The notes beneath the pieces are model-generated. The model was not told the origin of the DNA. It worked only from the letters and a program-made list of their open reading frames with translations, and did no database searches. Both the position numbers and the translations under genes were made by a program. Shown here one piece after another: positions 53,487-62,844 of a stretch of 64,000 nucleotides of DNA; the stretch's first letter is position 1; every line of letters starts with the position of its first letter. The stretch is from JADKAV01 sp963704075 (GTDB lineage: Bacteria; Actinomycetota; Actinomycetes; S36-B12; UBA10799). Where the stretch lies: NCBI GenBank assembly GCA_963704075.1, contig CAVPGV010000011.1, positions 50,691 to 114,690 on the forward strand. Direction: 5' to 3'.

Positions 53487-54278
53487 TCAGGCAGCTTCGA
53501 CCGGGGGTTCCCGGGACAGCGCCTTGCGCACCAATTGCACTGCGGCCAGCACCATCAACCCGGCGAAAAGCCACGCCGCCTGCTGCTGGGGAATCGCCTG
53601 CGAGCCCAGCGACGCCACAAGGGCCACGGGGGCGCCGATCAGCCCAACCCACACCCCTACCGCCGTGGCGGTCTGACCGGACCGCACTGTGGTCACTGAA
53701 GCGGTCGCAGCGGTGATGAGCACCACCAGCAGGCTGGTGCCGCGCGCGGTGGTCAGATCCACGCCGGCCAGCAGCACCAGACCCGGGATCAGCACGATGC
53801 CGCCGCCGATACCGAGGAGCCCAGCGAGCAGACCCGCCACGACCCCCACGGCGAGCAGCAGCCACCACGGCCCGCTCCCCGGACTCGCCTCGGTCTGGGA
53901 CGCCGGCTGGACCAGCCTGTAGGCCGAGTACAGCAGCAAGGCCGCGAAGCCCAGTTGCAGGGCCGGTACCGGGACGTGTGCCAGCAGACGGACTCCCAGT
54001 TGACCACCGACAACACTGCCCAGTCCCATCACGAGCCCGGCCTGCCACGCGACGGCCGACCCGAATGCGTACCCGAGCATGCCCAGAACACTGATCGGGA
54101 TGATCGCCAGCAGCGACGTGGTCACAGCCGTGCGCTGATCGAGACCCAGTAGGAACACCAACAGCGGAACCATCACGATCCCGCCGCCCACCCCGAAAAT
54201 GCCGGCCAATAGCCCGCCGAGGACCCCGACCGCGACGACCTTGCTCATGGAAGCAGGCGGTCGCAGCGCGGATCCCAT
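53487..54278 (-). CDS. TauE/SafE-family sulfite/anion exporter-like membrane protein
   Basis: This encodes about 263 residues with eight hydrophobic helices in two related halves, each opening with the glycine motif (GIFGVGGGIVMVP and GLLGIGGGIVLIP) of TauE/SafE proteins. These move sulfite, sulfonates or other organic anions. ATG 54278 is used (GAGGG upstream); ATG 54248 (MSKVV) is the alternative. It lies 10 bp after hydrolase 2 on the same strand, so they may be co-transcribed. The substrate is unknown. Confidence 0.88.
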   Translation of the reverse strand: MGSALRPPASMSKVVAVGVLGGLLAGIFGVGGGIVMVPLLVFLLGLDQRTAVTTSLLAIIPISVLGMLGYAFGSAVAWQAGLVMGLGSVVGGQLGVRLLAHVPVPALQLGFAALLLYSAYRLVQPASQTEASPGSGPWWLLLAVGVVAGLLAGLLGIGGGIVLIPGLVLLAGVDLTTARGTSLLVVLITAATASVTTVRSGQTATAVGVWVGLIGAPVALVASLGSQAIPQQQAAWLFAGLMVLAAVQLVRKALSREPPVEAA

Positions 54279-54288
54279 CAGCAGGCCC

Positions 54289-55573
54289 TCACCCCGTGGG
54301 CTGGGGCAGCGCCTGCTCCGGGGCAAGCGCAGCGGTGAACTCGGCGAAAATGTCCGAACTGGCGTTGGCATACGAACCCTCGGAGTCGAATGCGTCGGCC
54401 TCGTACGTGGTCGCCACCGAGATCGTGAGATCGTCCGAGGGCAGGTAGCCCGACGTCGCCCCGGTCCCGCCGAAGTTCATCGTCTGGGTGATCCACGGCC
54501 CGAGCAGAACCACGCCCAACCCGTAGGAAGCGGCTTCGGTGTTCGCCCGGCACGCCTCGCACTTGCCGGTGGGATCAGCCTTGCCGAAGCCGACCAGATT
54601 CGGGCCGACCTGCTGCTGATACATCTCCGGAGACACCTGCTCCCCCGAACCCACGATCGTCATGGACCGGGTGAGGTCGGAAATGGTTGAGGTGAGTACC
54701 GCACCCTCAGCGGTGGTCCACGAGGGATTCCAGAACGTCGCCTCCTCGTAGAAGCCGACCGACGCCGGGATCTTCAGGATCTCCCGACGCTCCGACGTGA
54801 AGCTGTGCAGCACGGGCTCGGGTATGGCCGGAGTGTCGCCGTTCGTGCTCGTTCCCGTCAGGCCCATCGGGTCGATGACGTACTCCTGCATCACCTCGGC
54901 CATGGGCTTGCCCGTGATCTTCTGGAGGACTTCGCCGAGGATCACGTAGTTGGTGTGGGAGTAGGCCCAGTTGCTCCCCGGCTCGAACAGCATCGGCGCG
55001 GACACACCGATGTCGATGAGCTGTTCGTTGGTCCACTGCTGGAACGGGTCGCCGTAGTAGGCCTTCTGCAGGCTCAGCTGGTAGACGTAGTCGGCGTAAC
55101 CGGACGTCATGTTGAGCAGGTTCTTCACAGTGATCTTGTCCGCCTCCGGCAGATCCGGCAGCCAGGTCGACAGCGGATCATCGAGGCTGACCTCGCCCTG
55201 ATCGACCAGTTTCGGCGAAGATCTGACCGATGTACGTGAAGCCGAACGACCCGCTGCGGAAATGCATGTCGACGGTCGCCGGCACGCCGGTCATGGACGT
55301 CCCCGTGGCGCCGGTGTAGACATCCTGACCATCCTTGGTGACCTTCACGATCAGCGCCCGGAGGTTGTACTTGGCCATGGACTCCCGCGCGACCGTTTCG
55401 ATCTTGGCTGCCTGGACCGGGTCCGGGGTGGCGGACTGAGAATCGGACGTCGCGGGACTCTGGCTGTTCGTGCAGGCCGCCAGAAGCGACAAACCGATCG
55501 CTGCGATCAGGAGACTCTCTGGTGCGGGTGTGGCCCACGCGCAGTTCCCTTCGGTCGGGAGAGATACCCCCAC
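54289..55573 (-). pseudogene. Serine-hydrolase-fold lipoprotein, frameshifted and lacking catalytic motifs, hydrolase 2
   Basis: Lipobox LLAACTN follows a start at GTG 55573. The frame breaks at an A-run near 55210, and reading then resumes in LVDQGEVSLDDPL and NLLNMTSGYADYVY. All three motifs are altered: the nucleophile region reads FRSGSFGFTY, with Phe where SxxK has Lys; the second reads YSHTN instead of YxN; and the third is GGTGATSGY without the histidine. The fold is preserved for over 400 residues. It therefore looks like a binding protein or a decayed enzyme. The next gene downstream is the TauE-like exporter. Confidence 0.75.
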
Positions 55574-55793
55574 CTCTCAGACGGTCACCCTAGCCGAGCA
55601 TGCCCGCCTAGGCACAGCGACCACGCCGCACAAAGTGGTCACGGGGCGAGCCGGAATTCATGAATGTGCCATCTTTCGGCGGAGATTCAGGACAGTTCGC
55701 AGGATATGTCCGAACTTCTCATCACGAACGGGGCAGACCGCGGGACGTGTGCCCAGTTTGTGAGACGCAGGGCTACCGGCCGCCACACGCGCC

Positions 55794-57875
55794 CTACTCC
55801 ACGACAACAGTCGCCGCACTTCCCGCAGGACCGAAGACGGCCAGATACGCCCCGGCCGGCGCCTGCTTGGTCACCGTGGCTCCCCCACCGGAGTCGACCA
55901 TCGCCAAGGCGTCGTCGAACAGTTTCCAGTCGCTCTGGCCCGAGATCGTCAGACTCGCAGCATCGGGGACCCGATACCACTGGACGTAGCCGTCTGCGCC
56001 GATCGGAACCGTGTTGCTGCCGGACGACAGGCTGGGAACGGTCGCCGCGGGCCGCAGAACGCTGCTGCTGAACGACAGGAACTCCTCCGCACCTTGCATG
56101 AAGAAGTCGAAGTCATACATGTCCCGGCCGACTCCGGGAACCTCGACGAACATCGTGCCGACGGTGTCACTTGTCGTGGCATCGAAGGGAACGGACTGGA
56201 CGAGAACGCCCTGCGCCAGCAGGTAACCGGACACGCCCGGGATGGTCGCGACGTCCACTGCGGGGGTGGCCAGGTCCCACCACAACGAACTCGGATTCTC
56301 GTTGGCCAGCAACCACTTCTTTCCCACCCGTGCCTGCCAGGTCTGCGACAACCGACCCCCCGGGCGGGTCCGTTGGCCGAACGGGACGTCGGAGAAGTAC
56401 GTGCCCGTTCCGCCGATGTCGCGTCGCACCAGGTAGGTCCGGCCCCAGGCCCGGACCGACCGGAATGACGTTCCAGGGGTCCGGGTGTCCCAGAAGGCCC
56501 CACCCTTGCGAAACACAAGGCGGCCGGGTTGGTCCACCCACTTGCCGTCGGTCAACGCGGCAACCTGCAACGTCCTGTTCTTCGCTTTGGTCACCTTCAG
56601 GGTCACGTTCTGGGCCAGGTAGGTGCCGGTCATCTTCTCGATGTCCCGCCGTGTCGCCCTCTGCTTGGCCGGTACGCCTCTGATCTGTTTGGGCATCTTC
56701 TTGATGGCCCCGGTCTCGACAAGCGCGTTGAGCAGCACGGTTTGCGCGATTGTCTTCGCGCTGGCGGAACTGAAACTTGTGCCGGCACCCTCCACGACGA
56801 CCGCCAGTCCCTGGTCGGGCGCGATCACGAACCCCGCGTGGTAGTCGGTGATGGAGTCGCCGCCCTTGGCCCAGCCCAGCACACCGGCAGACGCCAGGGC
56901 CGGGTCCTTGACGGTGTCCCAGCCGAGGCCGTAGCGCAGGCCGCTGGGCGGTCCGACCCGCAGGGTGGTGGCGGTCTGATCGACGGCCATCTGTCGAATC
57001 GCGGAACTGGACAGGATCCGCTTACCCCCGACCACTCCGCCACCGGTGAAGACCCTCGCCAGTCGGGCCATGTCCTGCGAGGTCGACATCAGACCACCGG
57101 AAGCCAACAGGTTGGTGATCTCGATCGGCTGGACCTTCCCCCCTCGGATGACCGGCGCAACAGACCCCCGCCCCGGCACCGCCGTCGCATAGGCCGAGTG
57201 CTTCATCCCCAGCGGTTCCAAGATGTTGCTGGCCACGTAGTCCTGGAAGGGCTCTCCCGAGACCCGCTCCACCACCAACCCGGCCAACGTGAAGCAGTCG
57301 TTGCAGTACACGATCATCGCCCCCGGAGTGGTCTTCAAATGCGAGGTGCGCAGTCCGGCCAGTAGACGGTCGACGTAGGTGGGGATCGGCTTGTGGCTGA
57401 AGCTGTCGGCAAAGTCGGTGCCGGGCAGCCCGGCCGAATGGTTCAGCAGCATCCGCACGGTTATCTGACGGTACTGCGGCGAGGCCATCGTGAAGTCCGG
57501 GATGTACCGCACCACCGGGGCATCCAGTGACACCTTGCCCCGCTCCACCAACTGCATCACCGCCATCGTGGTGATCATCTTGCTCACCGAACCGATCCCG
57601 TACCGGGTCGTGGGAGACGGCTTCTTTCCGGCCTTGTTCACCCGGCCGAACGTCTGGCTCCACACCGTCTTGCCACCGGCCACCAAGGCCACCGACGCCG
57701 ACGTCGCCTTGGTCTGCCTCAGCGCGGACCGGACCGCTTTGCGACCCTCTTTGATCGTGGTACTGAAAGTCGGCGGCGGTTGCTTCTGGGTGATCTCCGC
57801 CGCCTGGATGGCCGGCGCACCCGCGATCAAGGTCGCGCCGGCCACGGTGGTTGTCAGGAACGTTGTGATGCGCAT
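55794..57875 (-). CDS. Secreted serine hydrolase with long C-terminal region, hydrolase 3
   Basis: This encodes 693 residues. A signal peptide (ITTFLTTTVAGATLIAGAPAIQA) is followed by a class C-type domain with GSVSKMITT (SxxK), YCNDCFTLAG (YxN as YCN) and HSAGLPG; then, from about residue 390, some 300 residues of unrecognised sequence ending GGYVQWYRVP-like and DWKLFDDALAMVDSGGGATV, which repeats in hydrolase 4. Two cysteines (CNDC) sit beside the YxN motif. It is intact. Extracellular action on peptides or esters is inferred; the C-terminal region may bind a polymer or surface. Confidence 0.85.
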   Translation of the reverse strand: MRITTFLTTTVAGATLIAGAPAIQAAEITQKQPPPTFSTTIKEGRKAVRSALRQTKATSASVALVAGGKTVWSQTFGRVNKAGKKPSPTTRYGIGSVSKMITTMAVMQLVERGKVSLDAPVVRYIPDFTMASPQYRQITVRMLLNHSAGLPGTDFADSFSHKPIPTYVDRLLAGLRTSHLKTTPGAMIVYCNDCFTLAGLVVERVSGEPFQDYVASNILEPLGMKHSAYATAVPGRGSVAPVIRGGKVQPIEITNLLASGGLMSTSQDMARLARVFTGGGVVGGKRILSSSAIRQMAVDQTATTLRVGPPSGLRYGLGWDTVKDPALASAGVLGWAKGGDSITDYHAGFVIAPDQGLAVVVEGAGTSFSSASAKTIAQTVLLNALVETGAIKKMPKQIRGVPAKQRATRRDIEKMTGTYLAQNVTLKVTKAKNRTLQVAALTDGKWVDQPGRLVFRKGGAFWDTRTPGTSFRSVRAWGRTYLVRRDIGGTGTYFSDVPFGQRTRPGGRLSQTWQARVGKKWLLANENPSSLWWDLATPAVDVATIPGVSGYLLAQGVLVQSVPFDATTSDTVGTMFVEVPGVGRDMYDFDFFMQGAEEFLSFSSSVLRPAATVPSLSSGSNTVPIGADGYVQWYRVPDAASLTISGQSDWKLFDDALAMVDSGGGATVTKQAPAGAYLAVFGPAGSAATVVVE

Positions 57876-57964
57876 ATGGCTCCGCCTATCCAGGCACGCC
57901 ATCGCGCACTCGTGTTGACCGTACGTCCTCGCGGGCTGGGGTGGGTTGTCGGGCGGTTGCCGGG

Positions 57965-59475
57965 TCATGCGAACGGCCTCTGGTCAGGCTGGCAGACCGT
58001 GCCACGCGGCGGCGTTTCCAGATTCACCAGATAATCGACGCGGGCGCGCTCGACACACGCGCTCGGGTCCTGGAAACTGACGTGGCCGTAGCCGTCATGG
58101 GTGAGAAGGACAGCATTGCCCAGAAGGCGCTGCGCACGAACCGCGTTCTTGTAGGGCGTATTCGGGTCATGCCGGGTGCCGATCAGCAGGATCGGATTGG
58201 GCGTCGACGCGTTCCACGGGCCGCGGTAGGTGTCCTCGCCCCGCACCGGCCACGCGGCGCACGGCGCCCACAACCACCATCCTTGCACCCGTCCCTGCAG
58301 GCGACTGATCCGATTGAACCGGCTGATTACCTGCGGCCAGGCCGTCGGCGGTCTACTCGCCGGCGCATCAGCACACGAGATCGCAGCCGACGTCGTGACA
58401 CCTGCCCAGCCTTTCGGGGTGAGGAACGGGCCAGCCCCGGCTTCGAGGTCTGAAGCGTTGCCACGCATGGCAGCGTTGAGCGCGGCGGCGTTCTTGTGGC
58501 CACGACTCGGGATTGCGCAAAGGTGCGAATTGCGACAACAGCAGGTCAGCCTCATCCAACGAACCGGGCGGGGTGGCGTCAGGAGCCGGTACCGGTGAGC
58601 GACGCACACGCTGGAGCATTCGGTGGAAGCGCTCGGCGGGCGTCCGATCGTGACCGGCCAGGGCACAGCGCTCGGGTCCAGCCTGACGGCACAGGACGAG
58701 GAACTGGTTGAAGACCTCATCGGTGCTAGCTGACACCGCTGGCGGTCCGAGCCTCAGCGCTGCGGGCGTACCGGACTGGGTCTACCACCCCGTCGAGCAG
58801 CATCGCCCGGACCCGACCGGGGTACATGTTCGCGTAGGTCTGTCCGAGGAATGTGCCGTAGGACAGCCCTACGTAGGTGAGCTTGCGATCACCCACCAGG
58901 CGCCGAAGGTAGTCGAGGTCACGGGCCGTGTCCGCGGTCGAGATGTGAGGTAACAGCCAACCGCTGACATTGCCACAGCGACGAGCGAGCGCCGCGGACG
59001 TGCGACTGAACGACGTGGATTGTGCCTTCGTGATGGGAATCGATACGCCACGCCAGAACCTCGCAGCACTGCGCTCGCTGCGGAAGCAGCGAACGGGCGT
59101 GCTGGCGTTCGTACCGCGGGGATCCCAACTGACGACATCGAACCGGCCATCCCCCCAGCGGTCGAGGTCGTCGCCGGCCCCCTTCACCAGACCGATGCCC
59201 GTGTCGCCGGGCCCGCCCGGATTGATGAACATCGAGCCGATCCGCTGCTCGGGTTTGCTGGCGAGGTGGCGGATGACCTTGAGACTGATCGTGCGACCGT
59301 GCGGCCGATCCCAGTCCAGCGGGACGCGAACTCGCGCACACTCCAGCCGCTCCCCACAGCTTCGCCACTGGATCGACGCGCTCAGCGCGGGAGCGGCCGT
59401 CGAGCCACTGACCGGAACACCTATGTTCGCGAGCGTGACGGCCAGCCCCACCGATACGGCCAGCAGCCAGCGCAC
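57965..59475 (-). pseudogene. TAP-like alpha/beta hydrolase (secreted), two frameshifts
   Basis: Three frames joined near 58736 and 58495 give one secreted hydrolase of about 500 residues. The signal peptide (LLAVSVGLAVTLANIGVPVSG), oxyanion region FINPGGPGDTGIGL, nucleophile elbow GLSYGTFLGQ, and C-terminal TAP-type GTRHDPNTPYKNA with the Asp and DGYGHVSF with the His are all readable. Such enzymes are tripeptidyl or prolyl aminopeptidase-like, or acyl esterases. It sits exactly between the two large serine-hydrolase paralogs on the same strand. Confidence 0.8.
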
Positions 59476-59550
59476 GGAAGGTGCTCCGCGCTGGCCTTGA
59501 TGAGTTCATCGGATATCCATGCGGGTGCTCCGCGTTCGCATCGGGCTGAC

Positions 59551-61634
59551 TTACTCGACCACGACCGTCGCGGTGCTTCCCGCGGCGCCGAAGACGGCCA
59601 GGTACGCCCCACCGGGGGCCTGCTTCGTAACAGCCGCTCCCCCACCGGAGTCGACCATGGACAAGCTGTCGTCGAAGAGCTTCCAGTCGCTCTGACCCGA
59701 GATCGTCAGCCGCGAGGCATTGGGCACCCGGTACCACTGGACGTAACCGTCGGCACCGATGGTGACCGCGTTGTTGCCCGACGAGAAGCTGGGAACCGTT
59801 GCCGCGGACCGCAGCACACTACTGGCGAAGGTGAGGTACTCATCGCCGCCCTGTAGCGAGAAGCCGAAGTCGAACAGGTCTCGCCCGGACATCAGCGGAA
59901 CCTCGAGGAACATCGTGCCGCGGGTGTCGCTGGTCGTCGCGTCGAAAGGAACCGACTGAACGATGGCGCCTTCGGCCAGTAGATAGCCGGATAGGCCGGG
60001 GATGGTCCTGATATCAATTGCCGGCGTCCCGGCCAGTGTCCAGTTCAGCGAACTCGGGTCCTCGTTGGCCATCAACCAGGCACTGCCGAGTCGGTCGCGC
60101 CAGGCCGGCGACAACGATCCGCCCGGCCGCATGCGTTGGCCGATTGTTCCGTGGGTGCGGAAGGTCCCGGTGCCGCCGACACCGCGCAGTGTCAGGTAGG
60201 TGCGACCCCAGGCCTTCACGGACCTGATGGATGCTCCCGGAGTCACAGTCGACCAGAAGCCCCCGTCAGCGCGCCGCACGAAGCGACCCGGCTGGCGCGC
60301 CCACGTGCCGTCCGTCAGCAGGGAGAACCTCACCGACCTACTCTTACCCTTGCTCACTTTGAGGGTCAGGCCCTGAGCAAGGTAGATGCCTGTCAACTTC
60401 TTGACCTGCTTGCGCGTCGGCCTGTCCTCGGCGGGCTTGCCGCTGATTTGCTCCGGCATCTTCTTCACGGCCCCGGTTTCCACCAACGCGTTGAGCAGCA
60501 CGGTCTGCGCGATCGTCTCGGCGCTGGAGGAACTGAAGGTGGTGCCGGCCCCCTCAACAACTACCGCCAGCTTCTGATCGGGAGCGATCATGAACGCGGC
60601 GTGCTGCTCGACCAGGTCGCCGCCCTTGGTCCAGCCGCGGATTCCGACCGACTTCAGGGCCGGATCCTCGACGGTGTCCCAGCCCAGGCCGTAGCGGAAG
60701 TTGTTCGGCGGAGCCGCCTTCAGTGTGGTGGTCGTCTGGTCCACAGCCATCTGCTCGCACGGCCGCGCTGGACAGAATGCGCTTGCCGTCGACGACCCCG
60801 TCACCGGTGAAGATCATGGCCAGACGGGCCATGTCGTTGGAGGTGGAGAACATGCCCCCGGCCGCCAAGACGTTGGGGATCTGGAGGGGCTGGACCTTCC
60901 CGCCCTGGATGACGGGCGCCACCGCCCCAGGCTTGGGTGTCGAAGTCGGATACAACGAATGCTTCATCGCGAGCGGCCTCAGGATGTTCTTGGACACGTA
61001 GTCGGGAAAGGGCATGCCGGAAACCCGCTCCACCACCAGACCAGCCAGCGTGAAGCAGTCGTTGCAGTACACGTTCATCGCACCCGGCGTCGTCTTCAAT
61101 GTCGAGTGTGCGAAGGCCAGCCAGAACGCGGTTCGTGTAGCCGGGTAGCGGCTGGTCACTGAGCCAGTCTCCGTAGTCCGTACCCGGGAGGCCGGCGGAA
61201 TGGTTCAGCAGCATCCGCACGGTGATCTGGCGGTACTGCGGCGAGCCCATCGTGAAGTCCGGGATGTACCGCACCACCGGGGCGTCCAGCGACACCTTGC
61301 CGGCGTCTACCAGTTGCATCACCGCGATCGCAGTCACGGTCTTGCTGACCGATCCGACTCCGTACATGGTCGTCGCGGAAGGCTTCTTCCCCGCCTTGTT
61401 CACCCGGCCGAACCCCTGACTCCACACACGCTTGCCCTTGGAGACCAACGCCACGGATACCGAGGTCGCCTTGGTCTGCTTCATGACCGACCGGGCCGCT
61501 TTGCGACCCTCTTTGATCGTGGTGCTGAAAGTGGGCTCGGGTTGCTTGACCGGCACCGCAGCGTGCGCGGCCGGCACGCCCCCGATCACGGTCGCCGTGG
61601 CCACTGCTGATGAGAGAATCCTGAGGACACGCAT
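59551..61634 (-). pseudogene. Secreted serine hydrolase paralog of hydrolase 3, frameshifted, hydrolase 4
   Basis: This starts at ATG 61634 (AGGAAGG upstream) with a signal peptide (SSAVATATVIGGVPAAHA), then reads like hydrolase 3 throughout: GSVSKTVTA, YCNDCFTLAG, HSAGLPG, and the same 300-residue C-terminal region ending TKQAPGGAYLAVFGAAG. Over the first 100 aligned mature residues the two are about four-fifths identical. Frames break near 61110 and near 60755. Its partner being intact while this one is broken suggests redundancy or a sequence error. Confidence 0.85.
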
Positions 61635-61782
61635 GAACGGCCTTCCTGCCACGCGGGGCCGCGGTGCGATGCACCGACAGTACGCGCCCGGGCTGGGGTT
61701 GTCGATCATTGGACCCCCGGGCGCTGTTGTGCGACCCGCGCTCCCCTTCGCTCCCCGATTTCTCTCCTCAGGATCGCCGCAG

Positions 61783-62658
61783 CTACCCGAGTTGAGCGAG
61801 CGGCGCCACCACGTTTCGTCCGAGCGCCTCGACGAACTCCACCGGATCGTCCGGCGGCATGACATGGACCTGACTGAAACCCATCGACGCATACGGCCGG
61901 AGCGCCTGCACCAAGGCCTCGTTCGGAGTCGGATCACCGGTCCACAACAAGGTCTTCCGGATGCGGTCGAAGTCCGTTCCGACGGTCTCGCAGTGCTCGC
62001 GCAGGACGTCGAGCTTGTGCTGGATCACCGCCGGATCGCTGCCCTGGTTGACGAACAGGTTGCACGCATCCGCGTACTGCGCCACGAGCCGCAGCGTCTT
62101 GCGCTCTCCCCCGCCACCGACCATGATGCGCGGCCGATGCAGGGGCTGCGGGGAGTTGATGGTCTCGGCCAGCCGATAGTGGACACCGTCGAACGGTCCG
62201 TCATCCGGCCCCCACATCTGATGCAGGATCTGCAGCGTCTCCTCGAGCCGTTCGAACCGCTCGGACAGCGCCGGGAGAGGAACGCCGAACGCGCGATGTT
62301 CGCGTTCGTACCACGCCGCCCCGATCCCGAGCACCGCTCTTCCCCCGGACAGCACGTCCAAGGTCGTCACGATCTTGGCCAGAAGTGCGGGATGCCGGTA
62401 GGTCACGCCGGTCACCAGGAGTTGCAGTTCCACCGTTTCGGTCTGCCCCGCCAGGTAGCCCAGAGTGGTGTAGCCCTCCAGCATCGGGGCGTGCGGACCA
62501 CCGAGCTGTGGCACATCCATCTGCAGGTAGTGATCCATCACCGACAGGTTCGCCACGCCTGCCGCTTCGGCGGCCCGGGCCGCTTCGGCCAGCACCGACC
62601 GAATGCTTGCCGGCCCGCCGGGAAAGCCGAAGTTCACAATGTGCACGCCCACGTCCAT
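61783..62658 (-). CDS. LLM-class F420-dependent oxidoreductase
   Basis: This encodes 291 residues of the luciferase-like fold. Landmarks are the N-terminal strand VGVHIVNFGFPG, VMDHYLQM, LLVTGVTYRHPALLAKIVTTLDVLSGGRAVLGIGAAW, and PRIMVGGGGERKTLRLVAQYADACNLF, typical of actinobacterial F420-dependent oxidoreductases (the R-P-P-type FMN/F420 pocket). Substrate unknown. ATG 62658 is used; the longer start adds 54 unrelated residues. Confidence 0.88.
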   Translation of the reverse strand: MDVGVHIVNFGFPGGPASIRSVLAEAARAAEAAGVANLSVMDHYLQMDVPQLGGPHAPMLEGYTTLGYLAGQTETVELQLLVTGVTYRHPALLAKIVTTLDVLSGGRAVLGIGAAWYEREHRAFGVPLPALSERFERLEETLQILHQMWGPDDGPFDGVHYRLAETINSPQPLHRPRIMVGGGGERKTLRLVAQYADACNLFVNQGSDPAVIQHKLDVLREHCETVGTDFDRIRKTLLWTGDPTPNEALVQALRPYASMGFSQVHVMPPDDPVEFVEALGRNVVAPLAQLG

Positions 62659-62844
62659 GCATGCATCGTCACCGCTGCGGGGGCCCGTGGCAATAGGCAC
62701 GCCGTTCCGCCAGGGGCATGCTCCGAGGAGTCCGATACACCTCGTCATCCGTTCACCACTGCCTACCTCGCGACGGCGAACGCCGGCTCGCACATGCGGG
62801 ATAGGGTGAAACATCCTCACGTAGTGATCCGGAGGAAGACTGTC

